From positions 1 to 58,690 of the forward strand of contig JAKEFB010000174.1 of the NCBI GenBank assembly GCA_022616275.1: a stretch of 58,690 nt of DNA. The letters run 5' to 3'. A model generated the notes under the pieces. That model ran no database searches, was not told the origin of the DNA, and saw only the letters and a list, made by a program, of their open reading frames with translations. The stretch is from Chloroflexota bacterium. GTDB lineage: Bacteria; Chloroflexota; Anaerolineae; Promineifilales; Promineifilaceae. Of this stretch, positions 50,499-58,634 are shown in pieces. Position 1 is the first letter of the stretch; each line of letters starts with the position of its first letter. The position numbers were made by a program, and so were the translations under genes.

Positions 50499-52778
50499 AT
50501 GTCCCGCCAGTCCTCATTTAGTTTACGGATACGCCTGCTGCTCATCGTTTTGCTGGCGATGTTGCCGGTTTTAGGGCTATTGCTGTACAGCAACCAGGAG
50601 CAGCGCCGTTTCGCGATTAGTCTGGCCTCGGAGCAGACGCTGAAGGTAGCCAGGTTGGTTTCCGCCAGCCAGGTGGCCCTTATTGAACAGACGCACCAGT
50701 TTCTGTCTACGTTGGGGCAACTGCCTCAGATCCGGTTGGGGATGGAGCCGTGCAGCGCTTTCCTGCAATCACTGCAAAAAGAATATCCTTATTATGCGGT
50801 CATCAACGTGAGCCGGCCGGCCGACGGAGAGGTAATTTGCAGTACGCTGCCTTTGCCGGACAACGTCGCCGGCCAGGGTTTTTTTCAACGGACGCTGGCG
50901 ACAGGAAGCTTTACGGTTGGCGACTATACCCTGGGTGGAGCAGCCGGCCGGCCCTTTCTGCCTCTGAGTTATCCGGTATTTACCGAGGAGGGGCTGGAAA
51001 TGGTGTTGACGGCCGGCGTAGACTTGAGCTGGCTGAACCGGCTGGCAGCTTCGGCCAGCCCGGCCAATAGCGTGATCCTGGTGGTTGACCGGCAGGGAAC
51101 GGTGCTGGCCTACTATCCGGAGTCGAGCACCTGGACCGGCCGGAACGTGGCCGGCGCGCCGGTGGTGCAGTTGATGCTGGGGCCGGAGCGCGAGGGAGCG
51201 GCAATTATCGCGGGCCTACAGGACAGCGAACGCCTTTTCGCCTACACACCCCTGGTGGAGGGCGACGACCCGAGCAGCGCCGTGCTGGCTGTTGGCCTGC
51301 CCCTGGAGGAAGCGTACGCGGAGGCAAATCGCCTCCTGTGGACCAACCTGGCGATCCTGGGTGTAGTCACCACGGTGGCCCTGGCCGCGGCCTGGGTGGT
51401 GGGCAACGAGTTTATTGTCCAGCCCGTAAACCGGCTGATTGCCGTCACCAGGAGGTTGGCGGCAGGTGACCTTCAGGCCCGAACGGATATCGTCGGCAGT
51501 AGCGAAGTTGGCCAGTTGGCCCGGGCGTTTGACGAGATGGCCAACTCCCTGCAACGGCAAATCAACCAGCGGATTGAGGCGGAAAGCGAAAGCCGGCGCT
51601 ACGCGGCCCGGACTTTGATGTTGATCCAGGTTGCCGATCAGTTGAATGCCCGGCTGGACTTGCCGCTGGTTCTGCGGATGCTTTGCGAGCTGGCGGCCCG
51701 GGCCTTTAACGTCACCGGCAGCCTGGTGTTGCTTTATGATGAGGGGGAGGACCACTTCTACTACGCGGCCGGTTATGGGCTGCCGGCCCACGCTCTTTCC
51801 AAAGTACAGCCGGCCCCGGGGGATAGTTACCGCCAATTTATCGAAACATACGATTTACCAATCGTTGCATCAGATACTCGAAAATTGACTCCTCTGGTTA
51901 GTAGTGAACTATGCCAGGAGCACGACATTCGGACAACCGTCACGGCCAGGATCGCCCACCACCAACAGATCTTGGGTGTGCTGGTCATTTTTACCGTTGG
52001 CGAGAGCCGGGGTTTTACAGAGGAGGAGGTGGGGTTGTTAGGAGGTATCGCCGGCCAGGCGGCCCTGGCGATTAATAATGCCCGGCTGTTTGACCAGCTT
52101 CATGCCAGCCGCGAACAGTTGCGGCAACTGGCCCAGCAGTTAGTCAACGTTCAGGAGAAGGAACGGCGGCACGTGGCCCGCGAACTGCACGATCAGGCTG
52201 GCCAGGTGTTGGTGGCGCTGAAGATTACGATGCAAGGCCTTGAGGCCAGCGTGCCGGAGGAAATGACGGAACTCCAGCAATCTTTCCAGGAGGCCCTGGG
52301 GTTGGTGGATATGGTGATGGACGACATCCGTTCCCTAACCCGTGACCTCCGGCCGCTGGTGGTGGAGATGAGGGATATTAATGCGACGCTGGAGGGGATG
52401 TGCCGGGAGTTTTCGCAGCACATTCAACTGCCGATTCATTACTCTGGCCAACATCTACCAGAACTGGCCGACTCGCTGTCCTTGACGCTTTACCGCTTTT
52501 TGCAAGAATCGCTGACCAATGCGGCCAAGCATGCCCAGGCTTCGCACATCTGGGTGACAATGAAGAGTGAAGATGAGGAGGTCTCAATAGCGGTGGAGGA
52601 TGACGGTGTAGGCTTTGAAACGGCCAATCGCTGGTCCACAGGGATTGGACTGGTGGGAATGCAGGAGCGGATTGAGATGATGGGGGGGGTGTTGGTGATT
52701 GACTCACAGCCCGGCCGGGGTACGTCGCTGGTGGCAACGTTGCCTTACCAGGAGGCGGATGGAAATGTGGGGGTGTAG
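50499..52778 (+). CDS. dCache sensor histidine kinase, NarL type
   Basis: 759 residues. TM1 (about 10-30), a ~240-residue dCache ligand domain ('CSAFLQSLQKEYPYYAVINVSRPADGEVICS', 'GFFQRTLATGSFTVGDYTLG', 'GRPFLPLSYPVF'), TM2 (about 283-305), HAMP (305-360), GAF (about 375-530), HisKA_3 with H564 (ARELHDQAGQVLVALK), and HATPase with 'ESLTNAAKHAQASHI', 'DDGVGF' and 'GLVGMQERIEMMGG'. It should sense a small external molecule such as an amino acid or organic acid. There is no adjacent regulator; the LuxR-type protein at 8887 is the right class. The stop is supplied by the octamer repeat. Confidence 0.95.
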   Translation: MSRQSSFSLRIRLLLIVLLAMLPVLGLLLYSNQEQRRFAISLASEQTLKVARLVSASQVALIEQTHQFLSTLGQLPQIRLGMEPCSAFLQSLQKEYPYYAVINVSRPADGEVICSTLPLPDNVAGQGFFQRTLATGSFTVGDYTLGGAAGRPFLPLSYPVFTEEGLEMVLTAGVDLSWLNRLAASASPANSVILVVDRQGTVLAYYPESSTWTGRNVAGAPVVQLMLGPEREGAAIIAGLQDSERLFAYTPLVEGDDPSSAVLAVGLPLEEAYAEANRLLWTNLAILGVVTTVALAAAWVVGNEFIVQPVNRLIAVTRRLAAGDLQARTDIVGSSEVGQLARAFDEMANSLQRQINQRIEAESESRRYAARTLMLIQVADQLNARLDLPLVLRMLCELAARAFNVTGSLVLLYDEGEDHFYYAAGYGLPAHALSKVQPAPGDSYRQFIETYDLPIVASDTRKLTPLVSSELCQEHDIRTTVTARIAHHQQILGVLVIFTVGESRGFTEEEVGLLGGIAGQAALAINNARLFDQLHASREQLRQLAQQLVNVQEKERRHVARELHDQAGQVLVALKITMQGLEASVPEEMTELQQSFQEALGLVDMVMDDIRSLTRDLRPLVVEMRDINATLEGMCREFSQHIQLPIHYSGQHLPELADSLSLTLYRFLQESLTNAAKHAQASHIWVTMKSEDEEVSIAVEDDGVGFETANRWSTGIGLVGMQERIEMMGGVLVIDSQPGRGTSLVATLPYQEADGNVGV

Positions 52779-52818
52779 AGGTGTGGGGGTGTGGTTATGT
52801 GGTTATGTGGTTGTGTGG
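52771..52818 (+). repeat. Octamer tandem repeat GGGGTGTR to GTTATGTG, six units
   Basis: GGGGTGTA, GAGGTGTG, GGGGTGTG, GTTATGTG, GTTATGTG, GTTGTGTG. The first unit contains the stop of the upstream kinase. The word GGGGTGTGGTTATG recurs exactly at 58624-58637. Confidence 0.85.
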
Positions 52819-52828
52819 TCGTATGGGT

Positions 52829-52948
52829 AATTGGCCGGGTGGGGGCGAAGGGCCAGACCAAATCCTCAATTTCATGCAGGTGGGCATGACTACCGGCCGA
52901 GATATACAGGCGGCTGCCGGGTTTCAGCACCCGTCGAATTTCGGCGCA
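52829..52948 (-). pseudogene. Remnant of a class I SAM methyltransferase (RlmA-like)
   Basis: The minus-strand frame reads C-A-E-I-R-R-V-L-K-P-G-S-R-L-Y-I-S, then A-G-S-H-A-H-L-H-E-I-E-D-L. This is the post-motif 'EIRRVLKPGGRLYI' stretch of class I methyltransferases, and 'SHAHLHEIEDL' resembles the 'NHLxELxxLI' region of rRNA guanine methyltransferases of the RlmA group. No start, SAM-binding glycine loop or end is seen; the frame runs into the octamer repeat on one side and unrecognised sequence on the other. About 40 residues survive of an enzyme that should be ~270 long. Confidence 0.5.
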
Positions 52949-53150
52949 GGCCGGTCGCGTCTTTATACTCCTGGCCCAGGAGGAAGTCCGAGTCTGTCTG
53001 GTTGGTCGCCAACGCCTTTCCTTGCCCTTGGGGCTAGAGGGATTCCAAGGGCAACTACAGAATAGGCGGAGACGGCCACAGCCGCATCAACTGGCAGTGC
53101 CAGTTTAATTAGGGCCGGGGTACTAATTAAACGGTGTTTCTTGACAGCGG

Positions 53151-54845
53151 TTATGGCCAGGTAGAGACAATCGTAGCTGTGGCCAGATCAAGCACGGTCA
53201 GGCCGCCGTCCAACTGCAGCCAGAGCTTGCTGTTATTCCCGCCAATGACGTGGACGCTATACGGCGTAGCGACCTCCAGGGGAATGGTCACCTGGCCGCT
53301 GCTGGCGCCGTCGTTCCAATTCAGGGTTTCCACGACGAGCCGGTAGGGTTCGGAGCGGGCCTGGAGGACGACGACCCCGGCCGGCGTGATGTGCCAGTTC
53401 CAATAGCCTTCGTCGGACGAGGTGACGGTGTCGGAAGAAGGCGACATCAACCGGGTGGCCTGGGGCACAAATTGCCAGCGCCGTTCGCCCGTTGTGGCGT
53501 CAATGACCCACAATTCGTCGCGGGTTGAGCCACGGCTGCGGCTTGCCTGGACCAGGAGTACCCCTGCCTGAGCGGCCAGCGGAACAAGGTTATAGTTTTC
53601 ATCTCCCCCCAACTGGCGGACGATGCCGTCGGCCGTGTTGACGGCGACGAGGTTACTGCCGTCGCTGAGGTACACAGCGTCGGGCGTGAACAGATCGTCG
53701 TCTTGCTCGCGGACCATGTTGACCGGGAAGGTAGCCTGCCAGGTCGCGGTTCTGTTGGTGGCGTCCCAGCGCTGGATGCAGCCGGGCTCAAAAAAGCCGC
53801 CGAAAAAGTAAAGGGCCTGGCCGGCCGGATCGAAAAAGACGGTGGAATAAATGCCCGGCCCCTGGGGGTCGTCGGGGAATGGCTCACTGGGGCAGCGGGG
53901 CGAGAGGCGCTGGACGAGAGTGCCGGTGGCGGGGTCAAAAATAAGAAAGTCGGCTTCGCTGCTTTCCGCTTCGTCAAGCACGCCGACCTGGCCGTTGAAG
54001 ACGACGAGCTGGCGGGGTTGCGCTTCCAGTTGCTGGCTCCAGGCCAACTCGCCGCTCTGGGCGTTAAAGGCTTGCAGGGTCCCATCGTTGGCCAGGGCAA
54101 CGACATGCTGGCCGACTTCCTGGAGGCAGTCCTGGCAGATGTGGCTATAGATTTGATCGGACAGGGAAGCCTGCCAGAGGAGGCGGCCGTCGGCCCGGTT
54201 TAAAGCAACCAGATCGGTCTCGCTGCCGACATAAAGCTGGGAGCTGCCGACGAAGAGCGGCGCCCCATAAGAGGCGTTGAGCGGTGGGCTTTCCCAGCTC
54301 AAGGCCGGTGGTTCCCCGGCCAGGTAAAGCAGCCCGGAGGAGGAATCAGAGGAGTTAAAGGCGCTGACAACAACGTCCGGGGGCAAGCCGTCGCCAGGCG
54401 ACAGCAAGATGGCGGGACCGTTGCTGATATGAAAAGGCGAAAAAATTGGGCCAGAGGAGCCTACGGTGGAGATTTCGGGCACCAGGGTGGTGAGACCGCC
54501 AAATAGCTCGCCGGCCGCCAGAAATCCTCCGCCGGCCAGGAGAGGGACCAGGATGCCGACGCCGACGAAGGCAAAGATAACCAGCATGACGATAATGCCG
54601 ACACAACTACCGGAGCTGCGGGCTGGCTGGATCAGGGGGGGAACTTCGGCGGCCGACCATTGGACCTGAACCGGGGGAGCTACCCCAAAAACCGGCTGCG
54701 GCAGCGATTGTGGTTGCTGCTTCGGGTCGTCAGGGCGTTCCAGCACGTGGCCACAATAGTCGCACTTTCCTGATTTGGTGGCCAATTGGACCGGCGCGCC
54801 ACAAGATGGGCAGACCATTTTGCGCAAGTCAACTTCTTGAGGCAT
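53151..54845 (-). CDS. Zinc-ribbon membrane protein with PQQ-type beta-propeller
   Basis: 564 residues, AAGGAGA before the ATG. An N-terminal zinc ribbon (CPSC...CDYC, residues 12-31), a Pro/Gln-rich linker, one membrane helix (about 83-110, 'GIIVMLVIFAFVGVGILVPLLAGGG'), then a ~430-residue propeller with PQQ-like blades: 'LVALNRADGRLLWQASL', 'LQAFNAQSGELAWSQQL', 'LWVIDATTGERRWQF'. The blade motif ends in W-x(4), as in PQQ dehydrogenases and BamB, but no catalytic residues are evident, so a scaffold is more likely than an enzyme. The ribbon would be cytoplasmic and the propeller external. Confidence 0.85.
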   Translation of the reverse strand: MPQEVDLRKMVCPSCGAPVQLATKSGKCDYCGHVLERPDDPKQQPQSLPQPVFGVAPPVQVQWSAAEVPPLIQPARSSGSCVGIIVMLVIFAFVGVGILVPLLAGGGFLAAGELFGGLTTLVPEISTVGSSGPIFSPFHISNGPAILLSPGDGLPPDVVVSAFNSSDSSSGLLYLAGEPPALSWESPPLNASYGAPLFVGSSQLYVGSETDLVALNRADGRLLWQASLSDQIYSHICQDCLQEVGQHVVALANDGTLQAFNAQSGELAWSQQLEAQPRQLVVFNGQVGVLDEAESSEADFLIFDPATGTLVQRLSPRCPSEPFPDDPQGPGIYSTVFFDPAGQALYFFGGFFEPGCIQRWDATNRTATWQATFPVNMVREQDDDLFTPDAVYLSDGSNLVAVNTADGIVRQLGGDENYNLVPLAAQAGVLLVQASRSRGSTRDELWVIDATTGERRWQFVPQATRLMSPSSDTVTSSDEGYWNWHITPAGVVVLQARSEPYRLVVETLNWNDGASSGQVTIPLEVATPYSVHVIGGNNSKLWLQLDGGLTVLDLATATIVSTWP

Positions 54846-55206
54846 ACAGTCGTCTCCTTAGTAAGTAGCTGTCAGCTTTAAGCTATAAGCGCTTTCATTC
54901 ATGGTGGTAGGGAAGCTCACACGGGCAGTCATCACTGCCGGGCGGGGAAGGTAATAGTTAACGTTACGAGCATAAGATTGACGCCGTCTGGCGCAGCACC
55001 AGGAGATATTATACTTGACAAGGTGATAAGGTGGCAAGGTGGCAGGTAAGGTTTTCCCGATTTTTGGAATATTTATTATAAGACAGTTATTTAAGCTATA
55101 CTTGTACCGGCAGTCCTGTCTACAGGCAGCGGTTGTAGCGTACCCCTTGATCTGTTAACCGGCCAGCCTCAGACTGTTGGGGTCACAGGCGGCGTTTCAC
55201 AACATT
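54846..55206. other. Intergenic region, divergent, with GGTGACAA-type repeat
   Basis: 361 bases between divergent genes. It contains TTATACTTGACAAGGT (55009-55024, also at 15559-15574) running into GATAAGGTGGCAAGGTGGCAGG, and an AT-rich stretch (55060-55105) with TATACT at 55097-55102 that may hold the promoter of the downstream kinase. No gene seen. Confidence 0.5.
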
Positions 55207-58200
55207 ATGTTTTCGGAATGGCAATACACGCCTTATATCCTGCCGTTGGTGGCCGCGGCCGCGGTGGCTGCCTGGTTGGCGCTGTACGCCTGGCGGCGGC
55301 GGCAGACGACGGGAGCCGCAGCCTTTGTGGTGTTAACGCTGGCGGCGGCCGGCTGGGCGGCCGTTTATACGCTGGAACTAGCCAGTGCGGACAGGGCGAC
55401 CATCCTCTTTTGGGTGCGCCTGGAATACCCGGCGATTGTGACGATGCCGCTGGCCTGGCTGGGTTTTGTGCTGCAATATACCGGCCGGGGCCACCTGCTG
55501 ACGCGGCGGAATCTCCTGGCTGCGGCGGTTATTCCTTTCATAACGATCTTGTTGGCTTTCAGCAATGAGGCGCACCACCTGATCTGGGACGAAGTTAATG
55601 TGCGGCGGGTCACCTGGGGAACGGGGGAAGTGACGGTGCTGGACCCGACTTATGGGACCTGGTTTTGGGTACATTCGGCGTACTCTTATCTGACCTTCCT
55701 GGCCGGGACGGTTTTGATGCTGGGCAGTATGTCTCGCTCGCCGCAGTTGTATCGCCGGCAGGCAGGGCCGTTGATTGTGGGAGCGCTGGCGCCGTGGATT
55801 GGCAACGTCCTGTATCTGACCGGCCGGGCGCCGGCCGGGCTGGACCTGACGCCACTGGCTTTTACCGTCAGCGTGGTGGCTTACGCCTGGGCCATCTTCC
55901 GCTTCCGCCTGTTGGATCTGGCGCCGGTGGCCCGCAACCTGGTGGTTGACAGTATGAGCGACGGCATGCTGGTGCTGGATCAAAAGAACCGGATCGTGGA
56001 CTTGAACCCGGCGGCGGAGAAGATCGTCGGCCAGCCGGCGGCCCAAGTGATTGGCCAACCGGCCGGGCAAATCCTGAGCCCCTGGCCAGAACTGGTAGAC
56101 CGCTACCGGGACGTTCTGAGTGTCCGCGACGAAATCAGGTTGCCCCGGGGTGAGGCGCAACAGGATTACGAATTGCGGATTATGCCGCTAACGGGCAAGC
56201 GGGGCCGGGTGACCGGCCGCCTGGTGGTTCTGCGCGACATTACCGAGCAAAAACAGGCGGAGACGGCCCAGAAGCAGGCTGAATTGCAGGTACGCCTCTT
56301 CGCCCAACTGGCCCAACAGTTAAATACGGTGATGACGCCCAAGGAGGCGGCCTGGATTATTGTCCGGGTGGCCGATGAATTGCTGGGATGGGACGCCTGT
56401 TCGTTGAGTTTGTGCGCTGAAGGTCTGGAGCGGATCTATGGCATTTTGAACGTGGACCTGATAGACGGCCGCAAGAGTGAAGTGCCGCAGTCTGACCCCA
56501 GCGGCCGGATCAGCCCGTTGACCCGCAAGACGTTGACCGAGGGGGCGCAACTGATTTTGCGGGAAACGCCCCAGGCGACGTTGCCAGACCTGATCCCCTT
56601 TGGCAACAAGTCACGGCCGTCAGCCTCGTTGATGTTCGTCCCCATTCGCAATGGGCCGCAAGTCAATGGCGTTTTAACCATTCAGAGCTACACACCGAAC
56701 GCTTACACGAATAAGGACCTGGAGACGTTGCAAGCCCTGGCCGACCACGTCGGCGGGGCGCTGGATCGTATTCGTATAGAGACAGAGCTGCGGGCGCAGA
56801 AGCAACTGTTTGAAAACCTGGTGGCAGTGGCCCGGGCAACGGCCGAGGAACCGGGACTGCGGGATACCCTGCGCCGGGCGCTGGAGATGGGGGTTGTCCT
56901 GACCAATGCGCTGCACGGCAGCCTGTTTTTGCTGGACAGCAGCGGCAACGTGAGCCATAGCATTCTGAGCCACGGCCAGATGCCGCCGCAACGGGCCGGC
57001 CTGTTTGTCAAGGAGGGGCTGGCCGGGTGGGTAGCCCAGCAGCGCCAGGCGGCCATTGTGGCCGATACACTGGCCGATGAACGCTGGCTGGTACTTTCTA
57101 CGGATAAGCGCCAGATTCGTTCGGCGCTGGCGGCGCCAATTGCCAGCCGGACGGAACTGCTGGGTATATTGACGCTGACGCACGAGGCGCCAAACCATTT
57201 TACGGACGAGCATCTGCGCCTGATGCAGGCGGCGGCCGACCAGATGGCCCTGGCGCTGCGCAACGCCCGCCTGTATAGCGAGGTGCGGGCCCACGTGGCG
57301 GACCTGGACGCTTTGATTGCTTCCAGTCGCGACGGCTTTGTGCTTATCAGCCTGGACGGCCGGTTAAGGGTAGTGAACGCCGCTGCTTTGAAGCTGGTCG
57401 GGTTGCCTGGGGAGCCAGAGCAGTGGGTGGACCAGCCGGTCGGCGCGGTGGTGGAGGCCCTGCGACGCCGGACGCGAGCCGCCATTCCGGCTTTTATTGA
57501 GGAGATCCGCCGCGTCCGGCGGGGGGATGGCGCGCCGAACGAGGGGGAGTATCGGACGGCGACCGGGGTGATCCGCTGGCTGAGCTTACCGGTGATGGTG
57601 GACGCGGTGACCAGCGGCCGGTTGCTGGCGCTGTACGATATCACCGAGCAGCGGCTCCTGGAGCAGATGCGCGACGACCTGACTCAGACGATGGTCCACG
57701 ATTTACGCAATCCACTGACGGCTATTGCCGGCGCGCTGGAAATGCTGGAGCCGGTCTCGGTTAGAGCATTGCCGGCCGGTTACCAGCAGATGTTGACGAT
57801 TGCCAGCCGCAATACGCAGCGTATGCTGGAGCTATTGCGGGCAATCCTGGACATTAGCCGGATGGAAAGCGGCCGGATGTGGTTGGAGCCCGAACCTGTT
57901 TACCTGGCTGACCTGGTGGGCGAGGTGTTCCAGTTGCAGTCGGTGTTGGCCCAGCAACGGAACCTGGCGCTGGAGAGTGACATACCGTCTACTTTACCCC
58001 CGGCCTTGATGGACCCTGACCTGGGACGACGGATTTTGCAGAATTTGCTCGATAACGCCATTAAGTTTACGCCGGCCGGAGGCCGGATATGCGTGGCCGC
58101 CTGCCTGGAACTGCCCGAAGAAACAGAGCCGGATGGGCCGCCGATGATGCGGGTCACGGTGACCGATAACGGCTTTGGAATCGCCCACGAAATGCAGGGG

Positions 58201-58365
58201 CGGTTGTTTGACAAATTTATTACCGGCCAGCAGGACGGCCGGGGCAGCGGCCTGGGGCTGGCTTTCTGCCGGCTGGCGGTAGAGGCGCACGGCGGCCGGA
58301 TCTGGGTGGAGAGCGAACCCGACCAGGGCAGCGCCTTTCACTTCACGTTGCCCGCACTCGAGTAA
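55207..58365 (+). CDS. 7TM sensor histidine kinase (PAS-GAF-GAF-PAS-HK)
   Basis: 1052 residues from the ATG at 55207 (an in-frame TTG lies at 55177). Residues 1-235 form a histidine-kinase N-terminal 7TM domain ('QYTPYILPLVAAAAVAAWLAL', 'YPAIVTMPLAWLGFVLQYTG', 'FTVSVVAYAWAIFRFRLLDLAPVARN'). Then PAS (about 245-355), GAF (about 370-525), GAF (about 540-690), PAS (about 700-805), HisKA with H831 (MVHDLRNPLTAIAG), and HATPase with 'NLLDNAIKFTPAGG', 'DNGFGI', 'GRGSGLGLAFCRLAVEAHGG'. The 7TM block ends in 'DLAPVARNLVVDSM', the usual junction in this class. No receiver domain or regulator is adjacent, so it is an orphan. Confidence 0.95.
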   Translation: MFSEWQYTPYILPLVAAAAVAAWLALYAWRRRQTTGAAAFVVLTLAAAGWAAVYTLELASADRATILFWVRLEYPAIVTMPLAWLGFVLQYTGRGHLLTRRNLLAAAVIPFITILLAFSNEAHHLIWDEVNVRRVTWGTGEVTVLDPTYGTWFWVHSAYSYLTFLAGTVLMLGSMSRSPQLYRRQAGPLIVGALAPWIGNVLYLTGRAPAGLDLTPLAFTVSVVAYAWAIFRFRLLDLAPVARNLVVDSMSDGMLVLDQKNRIVDLNPAAEKIVGQPAAQVIGQPAGQILSPWPELVDRYRDVLSVRDEIRLPRGEAQQDYELRIMPLTGKRGRVTGRLVVLRDITEQKQAETAQKQAELQVRLFAQLAQQLNTVMTPKEAAWIIVRVADELLGWDACSLSLCAEGLERIYGILNVDLIDGRKSEVPQSDPSGRISPLTRKTLTEGAQLILRETPQATLPDLIPFGNKSRPSASLMFVPIRNGPQVNGVLTIQSYTPNAYTNKDLETLQALADHVGGALDRIRIETELRAQKQLFENLVAVARATAEEPGLRDTLRRALEMGVVLTNALHGSLFLLDSSGNVSHSILSHGQMPPQRAGLFVKEGLAGWVAQQRQAAIVADTLADERWLVLSTDKRQIRSALAAPIASRTELLGILTLTHEAPNHFTDEHLRLMQAAADQMALALRNARLYSEVRAHVADLDALIASSRDGFVLISLDGRLRVVNAAALKLVGLPGEPEQWVDQPVGAVVEALRRRTRAAIPAFIEEIRRVRRGDGAPNEGEYRTATGVIRWLSLPVMVDAVTSGRLLALYDITEQRLLEQMRDDLTQTMVHDLRNPLTAIAGALEMLEPVSVRALPAGYQQMLTIASRNTQRMLELLRAILDISRMESGRMWLEPEPVYLADLVGEVFQLQSVLAQQRNLALESDIPSTLPPALMDPDLGRRILQNLLDNAIKFTPAGGRICVAACLELPEETEPDGPPMMRVTVTDNGFGIAHEMQGRLFDKFITGQQDGRGSGLGLAFCRLAVEAHGGRIWVESEPDQGSAFHFTLPALE

Positions 58366-58404
58366 ACAGGAGAATCAGTTTGTAAAGTTGTCCGACAGAG
58401 TCTA

Positions 58405-58432
58405 TTGACAAATAGAACAGATGTGCTATAAT
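58405..58432 (+). promoter_or_regulatory. Consensus sigma-70 promoter
   Basis: TTGACA (58405-58410), 16-base spacer, TATAAT (58427-58432). It is the only promoter in the window with both hexamers perfect. Expected start of transcription is about 58439-58441. Confidence 0.9.
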
Positions 58433-58439
58433 GCTGCCT

Positions 58440-58547
58440 TAGAAGGAACAAGGGCCATTCAGGCTTATTTCATATAGACCGCGCCTTGCGATGGGAATGC
58501 TGGCCGGGTGTGGAATCTGAAAAGATTCCGCACCCGGCTTTTTGTTT
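58440..58547 (+). ncRNA. Candidate small RNA or attenuated leader, about 105 nt
   Basis: Bounded by the consensus promoter and a strong intrinsic terminator, with no ribosome site or sizeable frame in between. Its 3' half is a 16-bp GC-rich stem closed by a GAAA tetraloop. It could be a free-standing small RNA or the leader of the next gene with built-in termination. I could not match it to 4.5S RNA, 6S RNA, tmRNA or a riboswitch class I know. Confidence 0.55.
58503..58547 (+). terminator. Intrinsic terminator with GAAA tetraloop
   Basis: 16-bp stem (58503-58518 with 58523-58538; one G-T pair) and GNRA-type loop GAAA, followed by TTTTTGTTTT. Confidence 0.93.
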
Positions 58548-58548
58548 T

Positions 58549-58576
58549 GAGATTGGAGATTGGAGAATGGAGATTG
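58549..58576 (+). repeat. Heptamer tandem repeat GAGATTG, four units
   Basis: GAGATTG, GAGATTG, GAGAATG, GAGATTG directly after the terminator; same heptamer as 18842-18876. Degenerate GTGTAG/GTGTGG octamers continue to 58637. Confidence 0.8.
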
Positions 58577-58634
58577 AAGGTGTAGTTGTGTGGGTGTGTG
58601 AGTTGGCTTTCAACTCCGGTGTAGGGGTGTGGTT

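Noticed and set aside
58440-58547. Fluoride riboswitch, 4.5S SRP RNA or 6S RNA
   Set aside because: GCGATGGG hints at a fluoride element, but the later conserved part is absent. The SRP GGAA-loop core and the 6S bubble are not present, and the length fits none of them well.
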